From Prevotellaceae bacterium (GTDB lineage: Bacteria; Bacteroidota; Bacteroidia; Bacteroidales; UBA932): 37,567 nucleotides of DNA. The translations under genes and the position numbers were made by a program. Shown here piece by piece: positions 20,044 through 28,950 of this stretch. The stretch covers positions 1 to 37,567 of the forward strand of contig JAISXF010000001.1 of NCBI GenBank assembly GCA_031270845.1, read 5' to 3'. The notes under the pieces are model-generated. The model was not told the DNA's origin. It saw only the letters and a list, made by a program, of their open reading frames with translations, and did no database searches. Each line of letters begins with the position of its first letter. Positions within the stretch are counted from its first letter, which is position 1.

Positions 20044-20907
20044 ATGCCATTGATATTTCATTATTTCTCCTTAGTCAAATTCTCGCACACAGTTTTTGCG
20101 CTGCCCTTTGCGTGTATTGGTTTTGTGTTGGCGTATGCGCAGACGGATGCAGTATTTGCATGGCGCACACTGGTGCTGATGCTGCTGTGCATGGTGTTTG
20201 CCCGCAACACGGCGATGAGCTTCAACCGCTATGCCGACCGGCAATTCGACGCCCGCAACCGGCGCACCGCCAATCGCGAAATACCGCGCGGCATCATCAC
20301 GCCGCGACGGGCGCTACTGTTTTGCATAGCCAATGCGGCGCTGTTCGTCGTCGCTGCCGGATTGCTCAATCGGTTATGCCTGTATCTGTCGCCGGTGGCG
20401 TTGGGAGTGATTGTGGGCTATAGCCTGACCAAACGCTTCACGTGGGGATGTCATCTGATTTTGGGAGCAAGCCTTGCTATTGCACCAACAGCCGCTTATA
20501 TCGCGGTAACCGGAACGATTGCTTTGCCGCCGGCATTGTTTTCCGCCATAACGCTTTTTTGGGTTAGCGGATTCGACGTTCTCTACGCTCTGCCCGACGA
20601 AACATTCGACCGGCAGGAAGGGCTGTTCTCCATCCCCGCCCGCTTTGGCCGGTGCCGTGCGATGGGCATTTCAGCCGTACTGCATGGGGTAGCCGCCACG
20701 CTGGTAGCGATAGCCGGATGGGCGTTGCAGGCGGGGATTTTGTACATCGCCGGCGCGACGTTGTTTTGCGGGTTGCTGCTCTACCAGCATCTCATAATAA
20801 AACCTTCCGATTTAAGCCGCCTGAATGCCGCCTTTGCCACAACCAACGGGCTGGCCAGCATCGTATTTGCAATTTTGGTAATCCTTGAATTGACTATTGA
20901 CTATTGA
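20044..20907 (+). CDS. UbiA-family prenyltransferase (4-hydroxybenzoate / MqnP-like)
   Basis: NTAMSFNRYADRQFDARNRRTANREIPRG; DVLYALPDETFDRQEGLFSIPARFG; multi-TM. Confidence 0.88.
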   Translation: MPLIFHYFSLVKFSHTVFALPFACIGFVLAYAQTDAVFAWRTLVLMLLCMVFARNTAMSFNRYADRQFDARNRRTANREIPRGIITPRRALLFCIANAALFVVAAGLLNRLCLYLSPVALGVIVGYSLTKRFTWGCHLILGASLAIAPTAAYIAVTGTIALPPALFSAITLFWVSGFDVLYALPDETFDRQEGLFSIPARFGRCRAMGISAVLHGVAATLVAIAGWALQAGILYIAGATLFCGLLLYQHLIIKPSDLSRLNAAFATTNGLASIVFAILVILELTIDY

Positions 20908-20944
20908 CTATTGAATATTCCTGCGGGGATGAAATCATCTATTG

Positions 20945-22012
20945 TCAATATTCAATGGTTTCCGTTTCGCCTTTCAGGGCACGGAGGCCGTTGGTGGCTA
21001 AGGCGCTCATTTCGTCCTCGCCGGGATAGACAGAAACAGGGGCAATGTATTCCACTTTCCGTATAATTGAGGCCATCATCAGCGGGTTCCATGCAATGCC
21101 GCCGGTCAGCAGAATGGCATCAACCCTGCCTTCGAGCACTGTTGACATAGCACCGATAAATTTGGCAATATTATACGCCATCGCCTCGTGAATCAAGGCG
21201 GCTTTGCTGTCGCCGGCAGGGATAAGTTCCTGTTCGATTTTCTGGAACTGGTTCGTACCCAAGTGCGCCACCATGCCCCCTTCGCCGGTCAGTATTTTTC
21301 CCACCTGTGCGAGGGTGTACCGGCCGCTAAAGCAGAGTTCCGCCACCTGCAGCGCCGGCAATGTGCCGGAACGTTCGGGCGTGAACGGCCCTTCGCCGTC
21401 AACGGCATTAGTAACGTCCACGATTTTCCCTTTCCGGTGCGCGCCGACCGAAATGCCGCCGCCCAGATGCACCACAATCAGATTCAAGTCTTCGTAAGCC
21501 CGCCCTGCTTTTTGGGCGTGCTTTTTGGCAATGGCCTTATGATTGAGGGCATGAAACATGGCGGTGCGCCGGAATAGCGGATGCCCCGCCACACGCGCCA
21601 CGTCCTGCAGTTCATCGACCACTACGGGGTCGGCGATGTAGGCCTTGCAGCCGGGGATGGCACCAGCGATGTCGTCGGCAATAAGGGCGCCGAGGTTGCT
21701 GGCGTGTTTGCCGAAACGGCAGGTGCGAAGGTCATCTTTCATCGCTTTGTTAATGGCGTACACGCCCGATGGCACCGGCCGGACAATCCCGCCACGTCCA
21801 ACAACGGCCTTAAAATCATCAAGAGCATAGCCGGCTTCGCGCAGTACCTCAAGGATTGCCTTTTTACGAAAGGCAAACTGTTCGGTAACGATTTTGAAAT
21901 CCTTCAAATCGTCGGCATCATGTTGTAAATTTTTTTGGAAAATATTTTGCTCGTCCTCGAAGACTGCTATTTTGGTAGAGGTAGAGCCGGGGTTAATGAT
22001 TAGAATTTTCAT
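20945..22012 (-). CDS. buk: Butyrate kinase
   Basis: ILIINPGSTSTKIAVFEDE, LNLIVVHLGGGISVGAHRKGKIVDVTNAVDGEGPFTPERSGTLP. Confidence 0.93.
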   Translation of the reverse strand: MKILIINPGSTSTKIAVFEDEQNIFQKNLQHDADDLKDFKIVTEQFAFRKKAILEVLREAGYALDDFKAVVGRGGIVRPVPSGVYAINKAMKDDLRTCRFGKHASNLGALIADDIAGAIPGCKAYIADPVVVDELQDVARVAGHPLFRRTAMFHALNHKAIAKKHAQKAGRAYEDLNLIVVHLGGGISVGAHRKGKIVDVTNAVDGEGPFTPERSGTLPALQVAELCFSGRYTLAQVGKILTGEGGMVAHLGTNQFQKIEQELIPAGDSKAALIHEAMAYNIAKFIGAMSTVLEGRVDAILLTGGIAWNPLMMASIIRKVEYIAPVSVYPGEDEMSALATNGLRALKGETETIEY

Positions 22013-22022
22013 GTTATTTGAT

Positions 22023-22931
22023 TTATCTTTCGGACATCAGGGCGGCAAAGATGATGGAATTTAATTTTGTATCGGTTGAATCGCTACGGCTCGAGAGCAT
22101 GCAAGGCACTTTGGCTCCGGCGACAACGGCGGCGATGCGGGCGTTGGGCGTCAGTTGTCCGATTGTTTTATAAAATACATTCCCTGCTTCGATGTTCGGG
22201 AAGAGCAGGCAGTCGGCGTCGCCGGCCACTTCGCTTTTCAGTTTTTTGATGGCCGCCGATTCTTTCGAGATGGCGGTGTCGAGCGACAGCGGTCCGTCGA
22301 TGATACAGTTTTTTATTTGCGACCGGTCGGCCATTTTCGACAGGATAGCCCCATCGACGCAAGCCTGCATCGCCGGTAACATTTGTTCGGTGCCGGCCAG
22401 TACGGCAATCTTTGGTTTTTCGATGCCCAGCTTCCGTCCGACGCTGACGAGGTACCTGGCAATCGCAATTTTCTGGTTTAGGTCTGGTGCGGGAATCACT
22501 GCAATATCGCTTGCGAGTAACAATTTGTGGTAGCCCGGATGCGAGAATATCGACACGTGAGAGAGTACAACTTTGGGCGGCAGCAGGCCTTTTTCCTTGT
22601 TCAGGATACCGCGCATGTATTTATCGGTACTGCAGAGACCTTTCATCAGCATGTCGCCTTCGCCGGCGTGGATAAGTTCGATAGAGATGCCCACCGCCTG
22701 TGCTTCGTCGGAGATATGGACAACGCGGAATTGGGAGATGTCGATCTGGTGTTCGGTGCATACCCGTTCTATCAGGGTTCGGTCGCCGACCAGTGTTGCG
22801 TCCACCAGTCCTTGGGCTACGGCCTCGCTGGCCGCGCCGATGGTATGATCGTCGACAGCCCACGCGGCCACCAGCTGTTTCTTTGGTAATGATGCCACTT
22901 TGGCATAAATTTCTTCAAATGATCTAATCAT
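22023..22931 (-). CDS. ptb: Phosphate butyryltransferase (PTA/PTB family)
   Basis: MLMKGLCSTDKYMRGILNKEKGLL, HVSIFSHPGYHKLLLASDIAVIPAPDL; directly upstream of buk. Confidence 0.88.
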   Translation of the reverse strand: MIRSFEEIYAKVASLPKKQLVAAWAVDDHTIGAASEAVAQGLVDATLVGDRTLIERVCTEHQIDISQFRVVHISDEAQAVGISIELIHAGEGDMLMKGLCSTDKYMRGILNKEKGLLPPKVVLSHVSIFSHPGYHKLLLASDIAVIPAPDLNQKIAIARYLVSVGRKLGIEKPKIAVLAGTEQMLPAMQACVDGAILSKMADRSQIKNCIIDGPLSLDTAISKESAAIKKLKSEVAGDADCLLFPNIEAGNVFYKTIGQLTPNARIAAVVAGAKVPCMLSSRSDSTDTKLNSIIFAALMSER

Positions 22932-23012
22932 TGTTGAGTTGTTGAATTATTGAGTTATTGAATTGTTGAATTCATCCTTTCATCCTGTTATCCTGTTATC
23001 CATTTATCTATT
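22931..23012. repeat. Octamer repeats (TTRTTGAR, then ATCCTGTT-like)
   Basis: TTGTTGAG/TTGTTGAA/TTATTGAG/TTATTGAA/TTGTTGAA followed by ATCCTTTC/ATCCTGTT/ATCCTGTT/ATCCATTT. Confidence 0.8.
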
Positions 23013-24416
23013 ATATAAAAACCGCGGGGCGGGGTCTTCTTCTTCCGCTGGCGGTGGTGGTGGTGGCGGGGTGCGGTTGAATGTTAAATTGAATCCGAGA
23101 TGAACGCCGACGGTGCGTGCGGTGGTAGCGCTGACCGAGGAAATGTTTTCAGCCGAGATGAAGAACTGGAAGGCACCGCCCCGCAGGTTGATGGCCAGCG
23201 AGGGGTTAAAGACTTTGGAGAGCATAAAATTGTTTCCCAGCGAAACCGAGAGCCATTTTCCTACGGAACGGTTATACATCAGGGTAAGGGTTGTGCGCGA
23301 AAAGTTATCCATCGCCCGTGTTCCGAAAAGAAGTCCGAACTTGTCGTCAGGCGTGAGGTTGTATGCGGCGCTCAGATAGAGTTTCCCCGGCAGGGGTGTA
23401 CGATAGGATGTGCCGGCTCGTTCTTCAAAATCGAAGAGGTTTCCCAAGGTATCTGTAATTTGGTCGAAGTTGCCGTCGAGGCTGTTGAGGCCGGCAAAGA
23501 TAAACTCGTCGTTCGTCAGGTTTGCTTCGTGAAATTTCAAATCCGATTTCCAGTTAATCCATCCCCAATCGACGGCGCTGAAGGCAAGACTGAGTCCTTC
23601 AACGGGCGTGTTGTAGCGGATACCGAAATCGAAGGCGAAGCCGGTATTGTCGAAGAGATGATCGAGCAATTTCATGGGGTCGTCGGAGATGGTTTCAATG
23701 TTTGACGTTTGTCCCAAGGCATTCATACGTAAACGCATGGAATAGTCGGTCGGGTCGGTATCGAGGGTTGCGCGCATATTGTTTACATAGATGTTGGCTG
23801 CTCCGAGCAGGAGCTTTGCGCGTGCGCCGACTTTCCATGCCTCGTTAATCGAAAACGAATACCCAAGCGCCGTTTCGAGATAGGCTATGGCATTTGCATC
23901 AACGCGGAAATCGAGCTGTTCGCCGGGGGTATTTCCGAGAATGAGTAATTTGGCGGCATCGCCGGGAAGGCGGAGGCTGATGTCGGCTACGGTCGAGGTA
24001 GAGAAGGTAATCATGTGTTTCGGGTGTACCTTAAAACCGAAGGTGATGAGTTCGAGATTGAGTCCCGCCATCAGCCTTGCGGAAGAACCTATTTTATCGA
24101 CGGCGGAAGGTTTTACCTGCAGGGCATTGTCGGGCAGGCGCTGAAGGAGGTCGCTGTGCGAGACGTCGAGGTTGGCATCGACGTGGATACCCCCGAGTAC
24201 GGGAAAGAAGTTCATAAACCACTGTACGTCGTCAGACAGATTGGCGGGGTTGGTATGCAGCGACTGCGGCGATTGCGGCATAAAGTGCATCAGGGTACTT
24301 TCCTGCGCATAGGCCGATTGCGAAAGCGTCGCCACAGCAAAGAGTAGCATCCCATACCCGCAGGCTTTTATCCCGTTCATCATTTCATCTGTTTTCATCA
24401 TTTCATCTATTCTCAT
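23004..24416 (-). CDS. DUF5723-like outer-membrane beta-barrel protein
   Basis: Signal peptide LLFAVATLSQSAYAQ; STLMHFMPQSPQSLHTNPA; barrel-like C-terminus. True start may be the Met at 24380. Confidence 0.7.
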   Translation of the reverse strand: MRIDEMMKTDEMMNGIKACGYGMLLFAVATLSQSAYAQESTLMHFMPQSPQSLHTNPANLSDDVQWFMNFFPVLGGIHVDANLDVSHSDLLQRLPDNALQVKPSAVDKIGSSARLMAGLNLELITFGFKVHPKHMITFSTSTVADISLRLPGDAAKLLILGNTPGEQLDFRVDANAIAYLETALGYSFSINEAWKVGARAKLLLGAANIYVNNMRATLDTDPTDYSMRLRMNALGQTSNIETISDDPMKLLDHLFDNTGFAFDFGIRYNTPVEGLSLAFSAVDWGWINWKSDLKFHEANLTNDEFIFAGLNSLDGNFDQITDTLGNLFDFEERAGTSYRTPLPGKLYLSAAYNLTPDDKFGLLFGTRAMDNFSRTTLTLMYNRSVGKWLSVSLGNNFMLSKVFNPSLAINLRGGAFQFFISAENISSVSATTARTVGVHLGFNLTFNRTPPPPPPPAEEEDPAPRFLYNR

Positions 24417-24419
24417 TAT

Positions 24420-25994
24420 TTATTCAACTAAATTTTCTACGTTCATATCGGCGCTTACCCCTATTTTTATTTGGACATTATCACGGTCGGTAATCCGTAC
24501 GAAACGACCCTCACTGGAGAAGGCAGTAAACTCAACGACAATTCGGCCGGACTGTTTAAGCCGGTCATCCATGCCGGTAACGACAGGTATTACGCGGTGG
24601 AATGTGGAGGGAGATGTTACCTCGCTTTCATCATCACTGACGGGCGAGGTGTTCCCGGCGGGGATGCGCACCGGGGCATTGAAGAGCGTCCCCAAATCAA
24701 TCCCTGTGTCTTTGTGTAGCAGGCGGCATTGCAGTTCGACACCTATGGGGAGGCTGTTTTGGACATAGAGCAGAAGCCCCATATTGTTGAAGGTAACGTC
24801 AGAGGTATCGAAATCCGCCGTATCAATAAGGGTAAGGCTAATATCTTTCAATTTTAGCGGGACAATTATTGTGGCCTTCGCCGAGAGCGTAGCGGTGCTC
24901 CGAATGGCATTTAGCGCCTGCGTTCCATTCGGATTAGTCTCTATCCGGATGACCGTTTCCAATTTTTTAGGCAGCACATTCAGCACATCGCCCGGGACGG
25001 AGAGGGTGGCCGCCGTATGTGCCGTGGCTCCGAGTGCCGCCGGGGCACTGATATTAATACTGTCAACACGCTGGCGTTCGACCGCCGGCGCGGCGTATAT
25101 ATTCGTGTACGAACGGAGCGTGTCGATGACGGCACGCATGGGCAGCACCAGGGCATTATCCACTTCCAGCCTCACGGCTGCTTCTTTCAAATCCCAATTA
25201 CCGTTCATATTATTGAAATCGCCAATATCAATCGCTGCCGAGGCATATTCGGTATGATGGCCGAGATATCCGTGCGCTTCGCCGATAGCGATGTTTGTAA
25301 TATCGACCCGCAGCTCCAAAAGAATTTCGTCAATAGATGCATCGACAGTAAAACCGTCGGTTCGATAAGTATATTCGACTTCGAGCTTCCCGTCGTCCGG
25401 TACCGTAAGGGTATAATCCTGCAAAGACACCGTGTTTGGCGTTGTGGAACCGACATTGATGACGGCCGTAAACGGCTGCCCGCTCCGCACTAAGGAAGGC
25501 ACCGTTAAGGTCAGCGTTCCGCCGCCGGGGAATGCAGCTACATTGGCGACCCGCAGCGTTCCGCCGGAAAAGGTAATCGATACCGGGGCGGCTCCTGCAG
25601 AAAACGTAAGATAGTCAACCTCACTGCCCGAACGTTCAAACGGAGGTATCTGAATGCCGCCCCCGCCGGGTACTCCGGCAGGAACAGCAATGGAAAGGGC
25701 ATCAAACGAGAGGTGCTGGTCAGGCATTGTGAAGAGAGCCGTGGCGTCGGGCATGTCAATGTCACCGAGGTCATAGACAAAATACGCAAGGTGATCAATA
25801 AATTGAATATTGTCGCCTTCGAGGGCATCGGTAACAAAGAGGGTGTCGGACAGCAACGGCAGGTGGAGCGTCGGATTGAGGTTTTCAAAATTCAGTTTTC
25901 CAAAATCCCAGTCGCGCTTATCCCAGCAGGCCACGCAGAGTAAAAAGAGGACAGCCAGCGTCCCATTTTTTAAAGGAGTATTAAACCATTTCAT
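24420..25994 (-). CDS. Putative lipoprotein/secreted beta-sandwich protein
   Basis: N-terminal GTLAVLFLLCVACWDKRDWDFGKLNFENLNPTLHLPLLSDTL; 3 nt upstream of the barrel-protein gene. Confidence 0.65.
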   Translation of the reverse strand: MKWFNTPLKNGTLAVLFLLCVACWDKRDWDFGKLNFENLNPTLHLPLLSDTLFVTDALEGDNIQFIDHLAYFVYDLGDIDMPDATALFTMPDQHLSFDALSIAVPAGVPGGGGIQIPPFERSGSEVDYLTFSAGAAPVSITFSGGTLRVANVAAFPGGGTLTLTVPSLVRSGQPFTAVINVGSTTPNTVSLQDYTLTVPDDGKLEVEYTYRTDGFTVDASIDEILLELRVDITNIAIGEAHGYLGHHTEYASAAIDIGDFNNMNGNWDLKEAAVRLEVDNALVLPMRAVIDTLRSYTNIYAAPAVERQRVDSINISAPAALGATAHTAATLSVPGDVLNVLPKKLETVIRIETNPNGTQALNAIRSTATLSAKATIIVPLKLKDISLTLIDTADFDTSDVTFNNMGLLLYVQNSLPIGVELQCRLLHKDTGIDLGTLFNAPVRIPAGNTSPVSDDESEVTSPSTFHRVIPVVTGMDDRLKQSGRIVVEFTAFSSEGRFVRITDRDNVQIKIGVSADMNVENLVE

Positions 25995-26029
25995 ATTTTT
26001 TATTTTTACCTGTAACTGTTTTTAATTTT

Positions 26030-26590
26030 TTATTTACCAATTCTCCACCGCTTAAAGTGTCGGGAGTTGTCGGGAAAAATGCCGTGCTGTGCCGTGCGGA
26101 CATCGGTTATCACATAAAACACATGGGAGTCAAAGGCCGTAATCAGTTTTTCAACCTTTGCTGCGGTGCTGCGATTGACCACTGTTTGTACAATATGCAC
26201 CTCGCCTTCGATGCCTTCGCCGATACTTACCGTCGCCCCAAAACCTTCGCGGTTAAGGATGGCTACCAATGTTTTCCCTGCTTTTTTCGTATATACGCGT
26301 ATCAGCTGCGTACCGATAGCGAGCCTCTCTTCAACCCAAATCCCGACAATGCTTCCCGTCGCGTATCCTCCCGCATAGGCAATGTAACAGATAAGGTCAT
26401 TGGTCGCCGAAAGAATACGGCTAATGATAAGAATCCATATAAAAACTTCGAGGAACCCGACCACGGGGGCGAGATATTTTTTGCCTTTTGATATAAAAAT
26501 AATGCGCATCGTACCCAATGTTACATCACAAATACGGGCAATAAATACCAGAAAGGGTAAAAACGGATAACTGAAAAGAGTATCGAACAT
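26030..26590 (-). CDS. UPF0316 / DUF2179-family membrane protein
   Basis: FIARICDVTLGTMRIIFISKGKKYLAPVVGFLEVFIWI; C-terminal TVSIGEGIEGEVHIVQTVVNRS. Confidence 0.85.
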   Translation of the reverse strand: MFDTLFSYPFLPFLVFIARICDVTLGTMRIIFISKGKKYLAPVVGFLEVFIWILIISRILSATNDLICYIAYAGGYATGSIVGIWVEERLAIGTQLIRVYTKKAGKTLVAILNREGFGATVSIGEGIEGEVHIVQTVVNRSTAAKVEKLITAFDSHVFYVITDVRTAQHGIFPDNSRHFKRWRIGK

Positions 26591-26612
26591 ACTTGTCTAT
26601 CAAATGAATTTG

Positions 26613-26686
26613 TGACCGCGGAGGGATTCAAACCCCCGACTTTCAGAACCGGAATCTGACGTTCTATTCAACTGAACTACGCGGCC
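26613..26686 (-). tRNA. tRNA-Arg (anticodon CCG)
   Basis: Minus strand GGCCGCG-TA-GTTC..GAAC-G-TCAGA-TTCCGGT-TCTGA-..-GGGGG-TTTGAAT-CCCTC-CGCGGTC-A; all four stems pair; loop TTCCGGT gives anticodon CCG. Confidence 0.95.
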
Positions 26687-26716
26687 AAAATTTCTACCTT
26701 CCGACAAAAATCGCTG

Positions 26717-26724
26717 CAAAGGTA
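26717..26724 (-). promoter_or_regulatory. -7 box for tRNA-Arg
   Basis: CAAAGGTA on + is TACCTTTG on -, ~30 nt upstream of the mature tRNA. Confidence 0.5.
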
Positions 26725-26793
26725 CTATTTTTTTTTGATTTTATACATTCGATATTAAATTTTAATTTTAGATTTTGATTTTTTAAGGTTACC

Positions 26794-26835
26794 GGTAATT
26801 GTTTCGGGTCGTTCGGTAAATGTTTCGGGTAGTGC
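26794..26835. repeat. Two tandem copies of a 21-bp sequence
   Basis: GGTAATTGTTTCGGGTCGTTC / GGTAAATGTTTCGGGTAGTGC. Confidence 0.75.
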
Positions 26836-26927
26836 CGGCGTCATTTTCCTGCGCGCGGCGGTTGTTTGCCGTTCAATTTCGATACCCCTTCGTGGTAAAT
26901 CTATTATACATATCATATAAAAAAAGA

Positions 26928-27200
26928 TATGACTTCGATGAAAAAATGCTCGACCTCGATAAAAAAATGCTCGACCTCGAAGAAAAAAGGCTCGACGTCG
27001 AAGAAAAAAGACTCGACCTTGAAGAAAAAAGGCTCGACGTCGAAGAAAAAAGGCTCGACGTCGAAGAAAAAAGGTATGGCGTCGATGAAAAAATGTATGG
27101 CGTCGATGAAAAAATGTATGGCGTCGATGAAAAAAGATATGGCGTCGATGAAAAAAGATATGGCGTCGATGAAAAAAGATATGGCGTCGATGAAAAATGT
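26928..27200. repeat. Array C: thirteen tandem 21-bp repeats
   Basis: Six CTCGACSTCGAAGAAAAAAGG-type units sit between TATGRCKTCGATGAAAAAAKR-type units (one at the left end, six at the right); strictly 21-bp spacing. Confidence 0.98.
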
Positions 27201-27262
27201 GCGTAATTTATCATTTACCGTTTATCATTGATAAATCATCTTTCAATTTTAAATATTTGTAC

Positions 27263-27270
27263 TACCTTTG
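27263..27270 (+). promoter_or_regulatory. -7 box for the 27297 gene
   Basis: TACCTTTG 26 nt upstream of the ATG and downstream of array C. Confidence 0.5.
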
Positions 27271-27296
27271 TACGTCTAATATTTAACAGAATCATC

Positions 27297-28625
27297 ATGG
27301 CAAAAAAGAAACGGACAGGTAAGAAAAAATACGTAAACCCCGTAGCGCAACGCAAGCAGCAGGATACGCAGTATTTTAACTTTTTTCTCAGCAAGCTTCG
27401 GACACTGTGCCGACAAGTAGGCGATGAGTCGTTATTCCAGCGGATTCCTCACCTCGAAAAATTAGTAATGTACCGTTTTCGGGGTGCACCGCTGAAGATA
27501 ATGGCCGCTCCGGGCGCGAAAATTCACCCCCGGATGAAAGACGCGCTGTCAAAACTTATTAAATCACAGCAATCGGAAATAAAATATGAAGTGATCCGGG
27601 GCAGCGGGGAGATGATGACTTACGCTGACCACATGATTGTTGGGATGTCTCTCGAATACCATTTGGGCGATGAGAAGATCGAAGACTATCCGAATCGTGA
27701 ACTGCTTGAACAGTTTCTTGCGCTGCGCAATGAGCGTGATTGCTTCTTTGAAGACAAATTGCTGGAAATATGTTCGACCGCCTGCTGGTTTTTTGATGAC
27801 ATGGAGAATAAATTCCTCTACTCCTATAAATATGATGTTTACGTTCCGGCGATACAGTCCGGCGCCAAGATACCGGAAGGGATGCCGCCTCTACCCAAGG
27901 TATGGAAATACCTTGAGGAGAATGACTATCGGGGACATCCGGAAATTACCCTCGACACCTATCCTGTGGAATGGCGGAAAATCGACGTGAATGGGGAATT
28001 ACACACGGCGATCCCGGCAGGATTTTTACATTATACAAACTACGAACCGACATTTATCCCGTTTACCTTTTCGCCAGAATCGCCTCAGAAAAAAGCTATC
28101 AAGGCCACATCGAATCTTCCGGTTTACATCCAAAAGCACGCTATCGGCCGGATGAAAGAACGAATAGGTTCGTTTATCCCCTGTATCTACAAAAGTATTC
28201 TGGTCGAAGCAATTCTTCGCAATGAAATTACGCCGATAACAAAAACACGAATGCTGATTGCCTGTTGTACGGAAGAGCTGAAGATAGGGTACTTTCTCGC
28301 CGAAATACTCGATGGCGTGCTGCTCATCCGCACATTCCTGCTGCTAACCAACAGCGGCACGCCCGAAGGCGATAAGCTGGCAAAGCTGACGAAGCTGAAA
28401 ATCGAAGACCGGAAATACCTCGCTATCGACACGCTGCAAGGGCTGGCCAATTCGGACATAGAACAAAACAAGGCGGTCTGTAATTTATTTTGTATCGCCG
28501 GGTGCGGCTCCATTTTGGAACTGTGTAAAAAAATCAACAACGATCCGCAAATGACATGGCTGCTCGACAAATCCAAACCGAAGAACCTTATCGCTGACTT
28601 AATGAGCGAATACATGCAAAAGTGA
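27297..28625 (+). CDS. Hypothetical protein with Lys-rich N-terminus and central HAxxRMxER motif
   Basis: 442-aa ORF (MAKKKRTGKKKYVNPVAQRK...), promoter box upstream, no antisense conflict; VYIQKHAIGRMKERI resembles DUF4258-type motifs. Confidence 0.75.
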   Translation: MAKKKRTGKKKYVNPVAQRKQQDTQYFNFFLSKLRTLCRQVGDESLFQRIPHLEKLVMYRFRGAPLKIMAAPGAKIHPRMKDALSKLIKSQQSEIKYEVIRGSGEMMTYADHMIVGMSLEYHLGDEKIEDYPNRELLEQFLALRNERDCFFEDKLLEICSTACWFFDDMENKFLYSYKYDVYVPAIQSGAKIPEGMPPLPKVWKYLEENDYRGHPEITLDTYPVEWRKIDVNGELHTAIPAGFLHYTNYEPTFIPFTFSPESPQKKAIKATSNLPVYIQKHAIGRMKERIGSFIPCIYKSILVEAILRNEITPITKTRMLIACCTEELKIGYFLAEILDGVLLIRTFLLLTNSGTPEGDKLAKLTKLKIEDRKYLAIDTLQGLANSDIEQNKAVCNLFCIAGCGSILELCKKINNDPQMTWLLDKSKPKNLIADLMSEYMQK

Positions 28626-28654
28626 AGGTTCCCGCTTTAAAACAGTTTCGGATG

Positions 28655-28870
28655 TTAAAACAGCTTCGGATGGTCTTCCTCGCTTTTTCGAAGGATGGCG
28701 GAGATAATGGTTTCTCGAAAAAACTTCGACCGGTTGACAATTTTATACTTTTTGCAAAAACCGACAATAGCCGCCATTTCGGCGTCATTAAACAGCAAGG
28801 CCTTTCGGTGCGTGCGCGGTGCCGGCCGATGCCTGTGTCCCGTATTTTTCTTCTCCGAACGTTTTCTCAT
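28655..28870 (-). CDS. Small putative ribbon-helix-helix DNA-binding protein
   Basis: 71 aa; KALLFNDAEMAAIVGFCKKYKIVNRSKFFRETIISAILRKSEEDHPKLF looks like an RHH strand-helix-helix. Confidence 0.65.
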   Translation of the reverse strand: MRKRSEKKNTGHRHRPAPRTHRKALLFNDAEMAAIVGFCKKYKIVNRSKFFRETIISAILRKSEEDHPKLF

Positions 28871-28950
28871 AATTTAAATACGAATGATAAATCATTTCGT
28901 AAATCAGTAACCCTGAATAACTGTAAAACCATAAATCCATAAATAAAAAA

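Noticed and set aside
20945-22931. ptb-buk as a novel pathway
   Set aside because: Well-known butyrate-forming gene pair; ordinary for fermentative Bacteroidetes.
26928-27200. Array C (and B, D) as a CRISPR array
   Set aside because: Direct tandem repeats with no unique spacers of ~30 bp and no cas genes in the window.
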